Origin: SHZI01 sp031409515
Lineage (GTDB): Bacteria; Pseudomonadota; Gammaproteobacteria; Steroidobacterales; GCA-2729495
NCBI GenBank assembly: GCA_031409515.1
Contig: JANNXJ010000001.1
Coordinates: forward strand, 62,001 to 126,000
DNA length: 64,000 nucleotides
Direction of reading: 5' to 3'
Position 1 is the stretch's first letter. The number at the start of each line of letters is the position of its first letter. The translations under genes were made by a program, and so were the position numbers. Positions 53,534-62,650 of this stretch are shown one piece after another. Below the pieces are notes generated by a model. It was not told the DNA's origin, ran no database searches, and saw only the letters and a list, made by a program, of their open reading frames with translations.

Positions 53534-55168
53534 TTGCCTGTGCGTGTCCTGATCCGCTTTCTCCGCGCCGGCCCTGCTGGGGCCGTCGAGCAGAAGGACA
53601 AGCTCTACGACGGCGAGTCGGTAACGCTGGGGCGCGCCACTGATCAGGTTGTGCAGCTGAAGGACCGGCGCGTCGCGCTCGCCCATGCCCAGATCATCCT
53701 GCGCAACGGGCACCCGGTCCTGATCAGCCGCGTGCCAGGCGGTGTGCTGGTCAACGGTACCCTCCAGCGCGAGGCGCGGCTGCGGGCTGGCGATGTGGTC
53801 ACCCTGGGCGCCAATGTACTGCGGATCCTGCCGCCCCCGGCCGGCTGCGAGCTGGCCTTCAGCTTCGAGCTGGACCCGGACGCCCGGCCGCAGAGCGTGG
53901 CGCTGGACTTGCCCAGGCTCCGTCTGGCTGAGGTGGGCTTTCGAAAGCGGCGCTGGTCCTGGGCGCTGTTTCTTGGCGTCTTGCTGCTGGCCCTGGCCAT
54001 TCCGTCCGCCGGGTTGCGCAGTCCGCAAATCCAGGACAGCTTGCGGGCGAGTCTGTTGCCGGATGACCACTGGTGGTCGCCCGGGCCGCTCAGTCGGGTG
54101 CATGAAGCCCTGGGCACCCGCTGTGACGCCTGTCATCAGAAGCCGTTCGAGCGGGTCCGGAATGACGCGTGCCTCACCTGTCACGCCAGCAATCTGCATC
54201 AGCACTGGCCGCAGCCCGGGATTGGTGCGGCCGCGCCAGAAATGCGCTGCGCCAGCTGTCACGCGGAGCATCATGAGCCCGCCACCCTGGTGCGCCAGGA
54301 TCCGGCTGTGTGCGTCAACTGTCACCGGGACCTGAAGGCCCTTACGCCTGCTACCCTTATTGCGGCGCGGGTCACGGATTTTGCCGCTGACCACCCTGGC
54401 TTCGATGTGCCAGTTGCGGACGATTCGGGCCTCAAGTTTCCTCACGACGTCCACCTGGCGAAGGACGGTATCCGCTCACCAGTGGGCGATACGGTACTCG
54501 GGTGCAAGGACTGCCACGCCCTCGAGCCCGGCGGCGCACGCTTTCGTCCGGTGCAGATGCAGCGCGACTGCGGTGGGTGCCACCTGCTGGATTTCGATCC
54601 CGCATACCCGGAGCGCACCGTGCCCCACGGCGACGCCAAATTGATTTCCGGGTTTCTGGTGGACTACTACAGCCGCCGCTATCTGGAGGCCTACGCGGAC
54701 CCCCTGGCTGTTGCGGGCGCCGCCCGACGCACCGGGCCGAAGCTGACTGCACCAGAGCGGGAGCGGCTCCTGCGCACGGCCCGGGAACAGTCGGCGATGG
54801 TGACGCGGGATCTGTTTGAGCGCCGCAGCTGTGCCCAATGCCACGACGTGACTCGGGATATCTCCAAGGTGCCGGACGAATGGCAAGTCAAGGCCGTCAA
54901 ACTCAGGAGCGCGTGGCTCAAGGGTGCCACCTTCAACCATGCTGCCCATTCGACGGCGCTCACCAGCTGTGAAACCTGCCACGGGGCGGTCGATTCAAAA
55001 GCGGCATCCGATGTTCTGCTGCCGGACATCGCCACCTGCCGGGAGTGTCACGCGGGTGGTGACGCCCACGCTACTCCTCCGGACCGTCTCACCAGCACCT
55101 GCAATCTTTGTCACGGCTTTCATGGCGAGGAGAACCCGTTGTGGCAGGCGAGGTCGACGGCCAGATGA
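53534..55168 (+). CDS. FHA domain - transmembrane - decaheme cytochrome c
   Basis: A 544-residue inner-membrane cytochrome. The cytoplasmic N-terminus (about 25-100) is an FHA-like domain (TLGRATDQVVQLKD, VLVNGTLQ). It keeps the GR arginine, the His and the VNG asparagine, but the conserved phosphothreonine-contacting Ser is Ala (RVALAHA). A positive cluster (RKRR, 137-140) precedes one helix (141-161), placing the C-terminus in the periplasm. That part carries ten CxxCH sites, the first at Cys197. Start codons are TTG at 53534 or GTG at 53540, both non-ATG, directly after the cytochrome b stop. It overlaps the next gene by ATGA. It likely relays electrons from the inner membrane into the periplasm. 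Confidence 0.9.
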   Translation: MPVRVLIRFLRAGPAGAVEQKDKLYDGESVTLGRATDQVVQLKDRRVALAHAQIILRNGHPVLISRVPGGVLVNGTLQREARLRAGDVVTLGANVLRILPPPAGCELAFSFELDPDARPQSVALDLPRLRLAEVGFRKRRWSWALFLGVLLLALAIPSAGLRSPQIQDSLRASLLPDDHWWSPGPLSRVHEALGTRCDACHQKPFERVRNDACLTCHASNLHQHWPQPGIGAAAPEMRCASCHAEHHEPATLVRQDPAVCVNCHRDLKALTPATLIAARVTDFAADHPGFDVPVADDSGLKFPHDVHLAKDGIRSPVGDTVLGCKDCHALEPGGARFRPVQMQRDCGGCHLLDFDPAYPERTVPHGDAKLISGFLVDYYSRRYLEAYADPLAVAGAARRTGPKLTAPERERLLRTAREQSAMVTRDLFERRSCAQCHDVTRDISKVPDEWQVKAVKLRSAWLKGATFNHAAHSTALTSCETCHGAVDSKAASDVLLPDIATCRECHAGGDAHATPPDRLTSTCNLCHGFHGEENPLWQARSTAR

Positions 55169-57141
55169 AAACTCTGGCCAGATTTCTGATCATCGCTGTG
55201 GCGCTGACCGGTTGTGGGGGAGGAGGGGGCGGTGCCCCCGCTGGTGCCGAGGCGCCAGGTCCGGCGCCCTGTGCCGGCAGTTGCGCAACAGCGGGCAGCC
55301 TGCTCTCCAGCGCCGACGTGGAGCGGGTGTTCAGTCAGGCCGTCGCTGAGGCTGCCGCCCGGGGCCAGCCGTCGACCATTGCGGTGGTGGACCGGGTGGG
55401 GAACGTGCTGGGCGTCTTCCAGATGACGGGTGCGCCCACGAGCGTGACGATCACGACGGGCACCGGCGTAACCGGTGGACTTGAGGGTGTGAGTATCGTG
55501 CCCGCCAGCCTGGCCGCCATCGCCAAGGCCATTACCGGCGCATACCTCTCCAGCGAAGGCAACGCCTTCAGCACCCGCACTGCCAGTCAGATCGTGCAGC
55601 AGCATTTCAATCCGGGTGAGCTGCTGGCGCCCAGTGGGCCTCTGTCCGGCGTGCAGTTCAGCCAGTTGCCCTGCTCTGATCTGGCTGCCCGCTTTATCGG
55701 CGGGCCTGCTGATGCGGGACCGAAGCGCTCGCCACTGGGGCTGGCGGCCGACCCCGGTGGCTTTCCCCTGTACCAGGCTGGCACCCCCGTCGGCGGCGTT
55801 GGCGTGATCGCAGACGCCATCTATGGCCTTGATCTGAGCATCAGCGATCAGGACTCGGATGTGGACGAACTGGTTGCTCTGGCGGCCACCTTCGGGTTTG
55901 CAGCTCCCAGCGACCGGCGTGGCGACCGGATCAGCGCCGACGGCAAGACCTTCCGCTTCAGCGATGCGGGATTCAACGATCTGCTCACCGCGCCCGCCAG
56001 CGCTCCCGCCTTCGGCGCCATCAACGGGGTGGATGGAATACTTCTCGCCGTGCCCGGCTATGCCGCCGCGACGGTCCAGGCTGGCGTAGCCTTCGGTCAG
56101 CCGAACTCAGGCGTGCAGGCCGACCCGGCAGGCTTTCCGGGCCTGGATGCATTCGTGCTGGTGGATGATGCGGGTCAGCCCCGCTATCCGCCGGTGGCTG
56201 GCAGCGAGGCGATGGGGGCACTCACCGCCGCCGAGGTCCGGGAGCTCCTGAGCAGTGCCCTCAGCGTAGCGAACCGAGCCCGGGCGCAGATTCGCCGGCC
56301 TCTTGAAACCGCCGCACGGGTCACGATCAGTGTGGTGGATTCGGCGGGTAACGTTCTCGGCATCGTGCGCAGCCGTGACGCGCCGGTCTTTGGCACCGAC
56401 GTCGCCCTGCAGAAGGCCCGCAGCGCTGCCTTCCTTTCCTCCGCTGCAGCTGACGCGGCGGTGACGGCGGTGCCCGACGCGGTGTATCTGGACGGCGGAC
56501 TGGTGGTGCTGGCGAGCAGTTCGCCGTCGGCCTACCTCACAGCCGCACAGGCGTTTCTCGGTCTGCCTGACGCCTTTACGGACGGCGCACTGGCCTTCTC
56601 CGCGCGTTCAATCGGCAATCTGTCCCGGCCCTTTTACCCGGACGGGGTCGACGGGCAGGGACCCGGCCCATTCAGCAAGCCCCTCAGTGCCTGGAGTCCG
56701 TTTTCGACGGGCCTCCAACTGGATCTGGCCTACAACGCCGTGATTCAGCACGTGGCGTTCGTGCTCGGCAGCGCACCGGACGTGCCGCCCAACTGCACCG
56801 GCATCAGCGGCTTCAACACGGGATTCGCCGTGATATCTCCCATTACTGGGCTGGCCAATGGTCTGCAGATCTTTCCTGGCGGGGTGCCGGTATATCGTGG
56901 TGCAGCTCTGGTGGGGGCTGTGGGGGTCTCCGGGGACGGCGTTGATCAGGACGACATGATCGCGTTTCTCGGAGTGGCCGAGGCCGCGGTTGCACTCGGT
57001 GGCTCGGGCGCGCCTGGCAATGCACCCCGGGCCATCCGCTCGGACACGCTCGTGCCGTCTGGTGCGCGGCTGCGCTATGTGAACTGTCCCCAGGCCCCGT
57101 TTCTGGACTCCACAGAGCAGAGCGCCTGTGGCGGGCTCTAG
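55165..57141 (+). CDS. Lipoprotein with two GlcG/HbpS-type domains
   Basis: A 658-residue lipoprotein: ATG 55165, helix LIIAVALTG and lipobox ALTGC with Cys17, followed by a Gly run. Two GlcG/HbpS-like modules can be seen. The first begins near SADVERVFSQAVAEAAARG (about residue 40), with AVVDRVGNVLGVFQM. The second starts at TAAEVRELLSSALSVANRA (about 355) and has ISVVDSAGNVLGIVRS. The closing G-G-V-P-x-Y..GxVGVSGDG.DQDD motif is also present. HbpS-type domains bind heme or act as redox sensors in other bacteria. Lying between two decaheme cytochrome genes, it could help heme delivery or assembly of the conduit. The start overlaps the previous stop (ATGA). Confidence 0.8.
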   Translation: MKTLARFLIIAVALTGCGGGGGGAPAGAEAPGPAPCAGSCATAGSLLSSADVERVFSQAVAEAAARGQPSTIAVVDRVGNVLGVFQMTGAPTSVTITTGTGVTGGLEGVSIVPASLAAIAKAITGAYLSSEGNAFSTRTASQIVQQHFNPGELLAPSGPLSGVQFSQLPCSDLAARFIGGPADAGPKRSPLGLAADPGGFPLYQAGTPVGGVGVIADAIYGLDLSISDQDSDVDELVALAATFGFAAPSDRRGDRISADGKTFRFSDAGFNDLLTAPASAPAFGAINGVDGILLAVPGYAAATVQAGVAFGQPNSGVQADPAGFPGLDAFVLVDDAGQPRYPPVAGSEAMGALTAAEVRELLSSALSVANRARAQIRRPLETAARVTISVVDSAGNVLGIVRSRDAPVFGTDVALQKARSAAFLSSAAADAAVTAVPDAVYLDGGLVVLASSSPSAYLTAAQAFLGLPDAFTDGALAFSARSIGNLSRPFYPDGVDGQGPGPFSKPLSAWSPFSTGLQLDLAYNAVIQHVAFVLGSAPDVPPNCTGISGFNTGFAVISPITGLANGLQIFPGGVPVYRGAALVGAVGVSGDGVDQDDMIAFLGVAEAAVALGGSGAPGNAPRAIRSDTLVPSGARLRYVNCPQAPFLDSTEQSACGGL

Positions 57142-58903
57142 GTTTCTCCTTTTCAGTTTCCTGTTGTCCGGGACGTGCCTGGCGGGCGCGGGTGGGGCAG
57201 GGGAGCCCTGCCCGACCGAGACGCCTGTCGATCCGGGCCGGCTCCGCCCTGGCGAAGAGGTGCCACCCTTTGTCCCGACCCCGTGCAATCCTGCCGCTCT
57301 CCCGCTGCTCCCGGAGGCTGTGCCGCCGGACTACACCGCCTACCCCGATCGCTGGCGCCTGGTCGATGTGCTGGGCTATCCCAATAACCTGTGGAATCCC
57401 TACCGGGGAAACAACTGGCTGAAAGGCGACCGTCCGGCTTTTGGCAAGGACTGGTTTGTGAGTCTCACGGGCATATCCGATACCGTGGTGGAGCCGCGGC
57501 GCTTTCCCGTACCGGTCGGCGGCCCGGTCACTGCAGATCCCGGCAGTCTTGATGTCCTCGGTGAAGGTCAGCAGTTGGTACTGGCGGAAACAATTCTTCT
57601 GGAGGGAGTCCTTTACAAAGGGGACACCGTCTTCATGCCGCCCGAGTGGGAGGTCCGGATCATTCCGGCCTTCAACGTCAATTACGCCCGGGCCGAAGAG
57701 CGGGGCTTCCTGCAGGCGCCCGCCGATGCGGATACGACGCGGCGGGATGCTACCGTTGCCCTGCAGGGTCTTTTCGTTGACCGCCATCTCCGGGATGTTT
57801 CAGCGCACTACGATTTCGATTCCCTGCGCGTGGGCATCCAGCCGTTCACGGCGGACTTTCGCGGCTTTCTGTTCCTCGACAGTCCCGTCGGCGTCCGGCT
57901 CTTCGGGAACCGGCGGAACAACCGCTACCAGTACAACCTGGCCTGGTTCCGGCGCCTCGACAAGGACACCAACAGCGGACTCAATGCGATTCTTGAGGAC
58001 GGGCTACCGAGTATCCGCAGTGACGACGTCTTCGTGGCCAACCTGTATGCCCAGGATCTGCCGGTACCCGGCTTCACGTCCCAGGTGATTGCGGCCTATA
58101 ACCGTAACCGGGAGTCCGATGATGTGCAGTACGATGACAACGGTTTCATTCAGCGGCCAGCTTCGATCGGGATCGAGCTGGGCAGGGACTACGATGTCCT
58201 CTATCTGGGCTACAACGGTGATGGTCATTTCGACGAGTTCAACCTGAGCATCTCGGCCTATGGGGCGGTTGGGGATGAGACGCGCAGCACCTTCACGACC
58301 GCCGGTGGCGACATCCGGGCCTTCTTTCTCGCCGCGGAAGTGTCCAGGGACTTCGACTGGATCCGCCCACGGCTGTCAGCACTCTATGCCAGCGGCGATG
58401 ACGATCCCTTCGACGGCACCGCCGAGGGGTTTGACGCGATCTTTGAGAATCCTCTGTTTGCTGGCGCCGACACCAGCTTCTGGATTCGTCAGCCCGTGCC
58501 GCTGATTGGCGGTGGGCGCGTGGGCTTGTCGGGGCGCAACGGGGTACTCAACTCCCTGCGGTCCTCCAAGGAATTCGGGCAGTCCAACTTCAGCAATCCG
58601 GGCACGGTACTCCTGGGACTCGGCACCGACCTCGACCTGTCGCCGCAATTGCGCCTGAGTGGCAACGCCAATGAGCTCTGGTTTGCCGATACCACCACCG
58701 TGGAAGTGGTGCGGAATCAGGGTGGGATTGACGAGCACCTCGGGCTCGACTTGTCTCTGGCGCTGACCTGGCGGCCGCTGGCCATTCAGAACATCGTGTT
58801 GCGGTTATCCGCGGCGGCGTTAATTCCGGGCAAGGGTTACGAGCAGCTGTATGGCGATGAAACAGCGTATTCGATTCTGGGCAACCTGGTGCTGACGTAC
58901 TGA
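57128..58903 (+). CDS. Predicted outer-membrane beta-barrel (porin-like) in cytochrome operon
   Basis: A 591-residue exported protein starting at GTG 57128 (14-base overlap with the previous gene), with a signal peptide (FLLFSFLLSGTCLAGA). A proline-rich periplasmic or plug segment (about 25-125) leads to a long stretch of alternating beta segments with aromatic girdle residues (EWEVRIIPAFNVNYARA, GIELGRDYDVLYLGYNGDG, LNLSIS). It ends in a terminal Tyr (ILGNLVLTY). This is consistent with an outer-membrane barrel of about 20 strands. It sits directly between the lipoprotein and the decaheme-LVIVD gene, so it is the candidate sheath for a porin-cytochrome complex such as MtrB provides in the known MtrCAB system. 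Confidence 0.75.
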   Translation: MAGSRFLLFSFLLSGTCLAGAGGAGEPCPTETPVDPGRLRPGEEVPPFVPTPCNPAALPLLPEAVPPDYTAYPDRWRLVDVLGYPNNLWNPYRGNNWLKGDRPAFGKDWFVSLTGISDTVVEPRRFPVPVGGPVTADPGSLDVLGEGQQLVLAETILLEGVLYKGDTVFMPPEWEVRIIPAFNVNYARAEERGFLQAPADADTTRRDATVALQGLFVDRHLRDVSAHYDFDSLRVGIQPFTADFRGFLFLDSPVGVRLFGNRRNNRYQYNLAWFRRLDKDTNSGLNAILEDGLPSIRSDDVFVANLYAQDLPVPGFTSQVIAAYNRNRESDDVQYDDNGFIQRPASIGIELGRDYDVLYLGYNGDGHFDEFNLSISAYGAVGDETRSTFTTAGGDIRAFFLAAEVSRDFDWIRPRLSALYASGDDDPFDGTAEGFDAIFENPLFAGADTSFWIRQPVPLIGGGRVGLSGRNGVLNSLRSSKEFGQSNFSNPGTVLLGLGTDLDLSPQLRLSGNANELWFADTTTVEVVRNQGGIDEHLGLDLSLALTWRPLAIQNIVLRLSAAALIPGKGYEQLYGDETAYSILGNLVLTY

Positions 58904-58905
58904 GT

Positions 58906-61900
58906 ATGAGGATGGTATCGCGGCTGAAGCCGCTCCTACTGGTAGTGCTCGCGACCGTGGCGCAGGCGTCGCCGGAAGAGCCGGCCGTTGAACGCGGCTG
59001 GACAAGCGCGCCGGCGGCGCCGGAATCCCAGCCCGCTGCAGCCGCGGACCTCAAGAGTGCAGGTTGCCTCGACTGTCACACCCGGACGGACCAGCCGACG
59101 ATGCACGCGAGCCCTGCGGTAGTGCTGGGCTGTGCCGACTGTCATGGCGGTGACGCTGCCGTCCGACGGTCATCAGTAATCCTCTATAAGACAGAGCCTT
59201 ATGAGGCTTTGCTAAGGCAGGCTCACATCCTGCCGCGCTACCCGGAGGCCTGGGCAAAGCAGGGCAGCGCCAACCCGATCCGCAGTTACACGCTGCTGAA
59301 CCGGGAAGCCCCCGAGTTCATCCGCTTCATCAACCCCGGCGACTACCGGGTCGCCCGGGAGTCCTGCGGCAGCTGCCACCTGTCAGTGATCGAGGCAGCA
59401 GAGCGCAGCCTGATGGCGACGAACGCGATGTTCTGGGGGGGTGCGGCCTATAACAACGGGATCCTGCCCCTTAAGAACTATGTCCTCGGCGAGGGCTACA
59501 CCCGGGAGGGGCAACCAGCCATCCTGAGCAGCGCTCCTCTGGACACGCTGGGTCTCACGCCGGAGCAGGCGCGGGACCGGGGCGTGCTGACCCGGCTCTA
59601 CCCGCTACCCCGCTGGGAAAACCTGCAGCCAGCCGATGTCTTCCGCGTCTTCGAGGACGGCGGGCGCAATGTGCTCAACACATTCCCCGAAACCGGCATT
59701 CCCAACGCACTCGGCCAGCTGCAGCGTCTCGAGGAGCCGGGCCGTCCGGATGTGAAGCAGTCCAGCCGTGGTCCTGGCACTGGCGCGCGCATCGCCGTGC
59801 CGGTCCTCAACATCCACAAGACCCGGCTGAACGACCCGTTGATGTGGTATCTCGGGACTAACGACCAGCCGGGCGACTACCGGTCGTCGGGCTGCTCCAG
59901 CTGTCACGTGGTGTACGCGAACGACCGCAATCCGTTTTCGGCCAGTGTCTACGCAGCTGCAGGCCATCGGGGTCTTACCCAGACTACAGATCCGACCATT
60001 CCCCAGGACCAGAGCGGCCACCCGATCCGGCACGCCTTCTCCCGGTCCATTCCCACCAGTCAGTGCATGACCTGCCACATGCACCAGCCCAACATGTTCA
60101 TGAACTCCTTCCTCGGGTACACGATGTGGGACTACGAGTCCGACGCGCCGGCCATGTGGCCTGCCGAGCAGCAGTACCCGGACGCGGAGCAGATGCGCAA
60201 GGTGCTGGACAGGAATCCGGAGGGGGCTGCGCCCCGGGGTAAATGGGCCGACGAGGACTTCCTCGCCCGCGTCTCGGAGCTGAATCCGCAACTGAAGGAC
60301 ACCCAGTTCGCCGACTATCACGGGCACGGCTGGAACTTCCGCGGGGTCTTCAAGCGGGACCGGAAGGGCAATCTGCTGGACAAGGACGGTGCCCTTGTCA
60401 CCCCTGACGATCCGCAGAAGTGGGGCAAGGCGGTACACATGCAGTCCGTGCACGTGGATGCCGGTATGCAGTGTGTGGATTGCCACTATGCACAGGACGC
60501 CCACGGTACGGGACACCTCATGGCCGAGGTGGCTCAGGCCGTGGAGATCGACTGCAAGGATTGCCACGGCACGACCCGCGCCTACCCGACGCTGCGCACA
60601 TCCGGCCCTGCGGCGCCACCCACTGGCACCGACCTCAGTACCCTGCGGAATCCGGACGGCCGCAAGCGCTTCGAGTGGCGGGGTGAAGTCCTGATCCAGC
60701 GCTCAGCCGTTGATCCGCAACTCGAGTGGCAGGTCTCCCTCGTAAAGGCGTCGGTCACTCCCGGCAACGCGGGCTACAACGAGAAAGCGGCGCGCGCGAA
60801 GCTGATGTCGCGCGATACGCAGACCCAGCATTACGGTACCGATGTGGCCTGGGACCAGCTGGCCCACAACGACGACGAACTGGAGTGCTACACCTGTCAC
60901 ACTTCCTGGACTACCAGTTGCGGCGGCTGCCACCTGCCCATCGAGGCCAACTGGAAGACCGAGCGTCACCGGCCCGAAGGGGGCACGTCCCGCAACTATG
61001 CAACCTACAACCCCCAGGTCGCCCGGGAGGAGATCTTCATGCTGGGTCGTCGCGGTCCCGCCGAGGGCAACAAGATTTCTCCCGTGCGCTCGTCCTCCGC
61101 TCTGGTGCTGTCCTCCACCAACGCCAACCGTGAGCGTATCTACGTGCAGCAGCCGCCGGTCTCCGCCGCGGGCTACAGCTCCCAGGCCATGAATCCCCAC
61201 TACCCCCACACGGAGCGGAAGACGGAGACCAAGGCGTGCTCCGACTGCCACCTGAGTGCTGCGGGAGACAACAACGCGATCCTCGCCCAGACGCTGGGGC
61301 AGGGGACCCAGTTCATCAACTTCCTCGGGCTCAACGCCTGGGTCGGCGAGGAGCGGGCGGTCACCGCGGTGCAAGTCACCGAGTGGGACGAGCCCCAGGC
61401 AGTGATTGGCAGCTACCTGCAGCGCTACGCCTACCCTGACTTCTTTAAGGCGCATGAGAAGCGGGGCCTGGTGCTACCCGTCATGGAGTCCCGTCGGTCC
61501 GGCACTGCGGAGTGCCTGCAGCTGCGCGGTGAGTATCTCTACGTGGCGGAAGGCAGCAAGGGTTTTCGCGTCTACGACGTGGCCGGGATTGCCAACAAGG
61601 GCATCAGCCAGAAGATTCTGACGGCACCCTTTGGGCCCCTCGGGCAGGACACCCACGTGGCCACGTCCAATGCCACCTGTGTAGCACTGGCCACTACCCA
61701 GCCCGTGCATCCGCCCCGCAATGAGGGCGACGTGATGCGGAACGACAATCTGGAGCAGCCCTTTGCCTCGATCTACAACTACGCAGTGATCACCGACAGC
61801 GTCGAGGGTCTGATCCTGGTCGACATCAATACGCTGGCAGACGGTGAGTTCCGCAACAACTTTCTGCGCCGCGCGCTGACCTGGGATGCGAACGGGGCAC

Positions 61901-62625
61901 TGCGGGGTGCCCGGCACGTGACGGTGGCGGGCAGCACCCTGTATGTCACCACGCCCGCTGGTATCGCCGTAGTGGACGTGACCACGGCACTGCAGCCGAA
62001 GTTGCTGACGGTCGTGCCGTTGCCGGATGCGCGAGCGAGCATGCAGCAGTTCCGCTATCTGTTTGTCACGGATGGTGAGGGCATGAAGGTCATCGACATT
62101 ACGCGCCCCGCCCAGGCGCGGCTCGTGACCGCCGCCGTTGTACCCCTGAAAGACGCGCACAAGATCTTCGTCTCCCGCACCTATGCTTTCGTGGCAGCCG
62201 GAGCCGAGGGTCTGGCGATCATCGATGTGGAAAGACCGGAAGCACCGAGGCTCTATCAGTTGTTTAACGCTGATGGCGACCTGCGGGATGCCCGGGATGT
62301 GGTGGTCGCCTCGACCAACGCCTCGCTGTTTGCCTATGTTGCCGACGGCGCAGAGGGCCTTAAGGTCCTGCAGCTGACCGCGCCGGATACCCAGCCAAAC
62401 TTCTACGGCTTCAGCCCCGAGCCGAAACCCCGAGTCATCGCCCGACGCATGACGAGGTCCCCCGCGCTGGCGCTGTCCCGGCCCCTGGAGCGGGACCGGG
62501 CGGTGGACGAAAGCGGGGGTCAGGTGGCGGTGTTTGGCCGCCGGGGTTCCCGGCCGTTCCAGGCCGGCGAGATGCAGCGGCTGTATCTCAACGACCAGCT
62601 GCTGCCCTGGGTGGTCCGCGACTGA
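58906..62625 (+). CDS. Decaheme cytochrome c with C-terminal LVIVD-type repeats
   Basis: A 1239-residue exported multiheme cytochrome. The signal peptide (VSRLKPLLLVVLATVAQA) is partly encoded by a REP element. Ten CxxCH sites lie between Cys54 (CLDCH) and Cys778 (CSDCH). The last third (about 850-1190) consists of LVIVD-like repeats, each ending in (G)xxVxDVT/IDI type strands (YVAEGSKGFRVYDVAG, GMKVIDITRPAQARLV, GLAIIDVERPEAPRLY), which fold as a surface beta-propeller in other proteins. It is the last gene of the conduit group, starting 2 bases after the barrel gene. It is probably on the cell surface or periplasmic outer face, acting as terminal electron donor or acceptor. Confidence 0.92.
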   Translation: MRMVSRLKPLLLVVLATVAQASPEEPAVERGWTSAPAAPESQPAAAADLKSAGCLDCHTRTDQPTMHASPAVVLGCADCHGGDAAVRRSSVILYKTEPYEALLRQAHILPRYPEAWAKQGSANPIRSYTLLNREAPEFIRFINPGDYRVARESCGSCHLSVIEAAERSLMATNAMFWGGAAYNNGILPLKNYVLGEGYTREGQPAILSSAPLDTLGLTPEQARDRGVLTRLYPLPRWENLQPADVFRVFEDGGRNVLNTFPETGIPNALGQLQRLEEPGRPDVKQSSRGPGTGARIAVPVLNIHKTRLNDPLMWYLGTNDQPGDYRSSGCSSCHVVYANDRNPFSASVYAAAGHRGLTQTTDPTIPQDQSGHPIRHAFSRSIPTSQCMTCHMHQPNMFMNSFLGYTMWDYESDAPAMWPAEQQYPDAEQMRKVLDRNPEGAAPRGKWADEDFLARVSELNPQLKDTQFADYHGHGWNFRGVFKRDRKGNLLDKDGALVTPDDPQKWGKAVHMQSVHVDAGMQCVDCHYAQDAHGTGHLMAEVAQAVEIDCKDCHGTTRAYPTLRTSGPAAPPTGTDLSTLRNPDGRKRFEWRGEVLIQRSAVDPQLEWQVSLVKASVTPGNAGYNEKAARAKLMSRDTQTQHYGTDVAWDQLAHNDDELECYTCHTSWTTSCGGCHLPIEANWKTERHRPEGGTSRNYATYNPQVAREEIFMLGRRGPAEGNKISPVRSSSALVLSSTNANRERIYVQQPPVSAAGYSSQAMNPHYPHTERKTETKACSDCHLSAAGDNNAILAQTLGQGTQFINFLGLNAWVGEERAVTAVQVTEWDEPQAVIGSYLQRYAYPDFFKAHEKRGLVLPVMESRRSGTAECLQLRGEYLYVAEGSKGFRVYDVAGIANKGISQKILTAPFGPLGQDTHVATSNATCVALATTQPVHPPRNEGDVMRNDNLEQPFASIYNYAVITDSVEGLILVDINTLADGEFRNNFLRRALTWDANGALRGARHVTVAGSTLYVTTPAGIAVVDVTTALQPKLLTVVPLPDARASMQQFRYLFVTDGEGMKVIDITRPAQARLVTAAVVPLKDAHKIFVSRTYAFVAAGAEGLAIIDVERPEAPRLYQLFNADGDLRDARDVVVASTNASLFAYVADGAEGLKVLQLTAPDTQPNFYGFSPEPKPRVIARRMTRSPALALSRPLERDRAVDESGGQVAVFGRRGSRPFQAGEMQRLYLNDQLLPWVVRD
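58918..58939 (-). repeat. REP element within the signal-peptide coding region
   Basis: A 22-bp REP in reverse orientation (palindrome GCGGCTGAAGCCGC on the plus strand). It differs at one loop base from the copies at 29580 and 37053. In the cytochrome frame it is translated as residues 5-11 (SRLKPLL). In this orientation the TAG of the GTAG head is on the opposite strand, so the frame stays open. Confidence 0.88.
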
Positions 62626-62650
62626 GGGCCGGTGCGCTAAGCTCCGCGCC

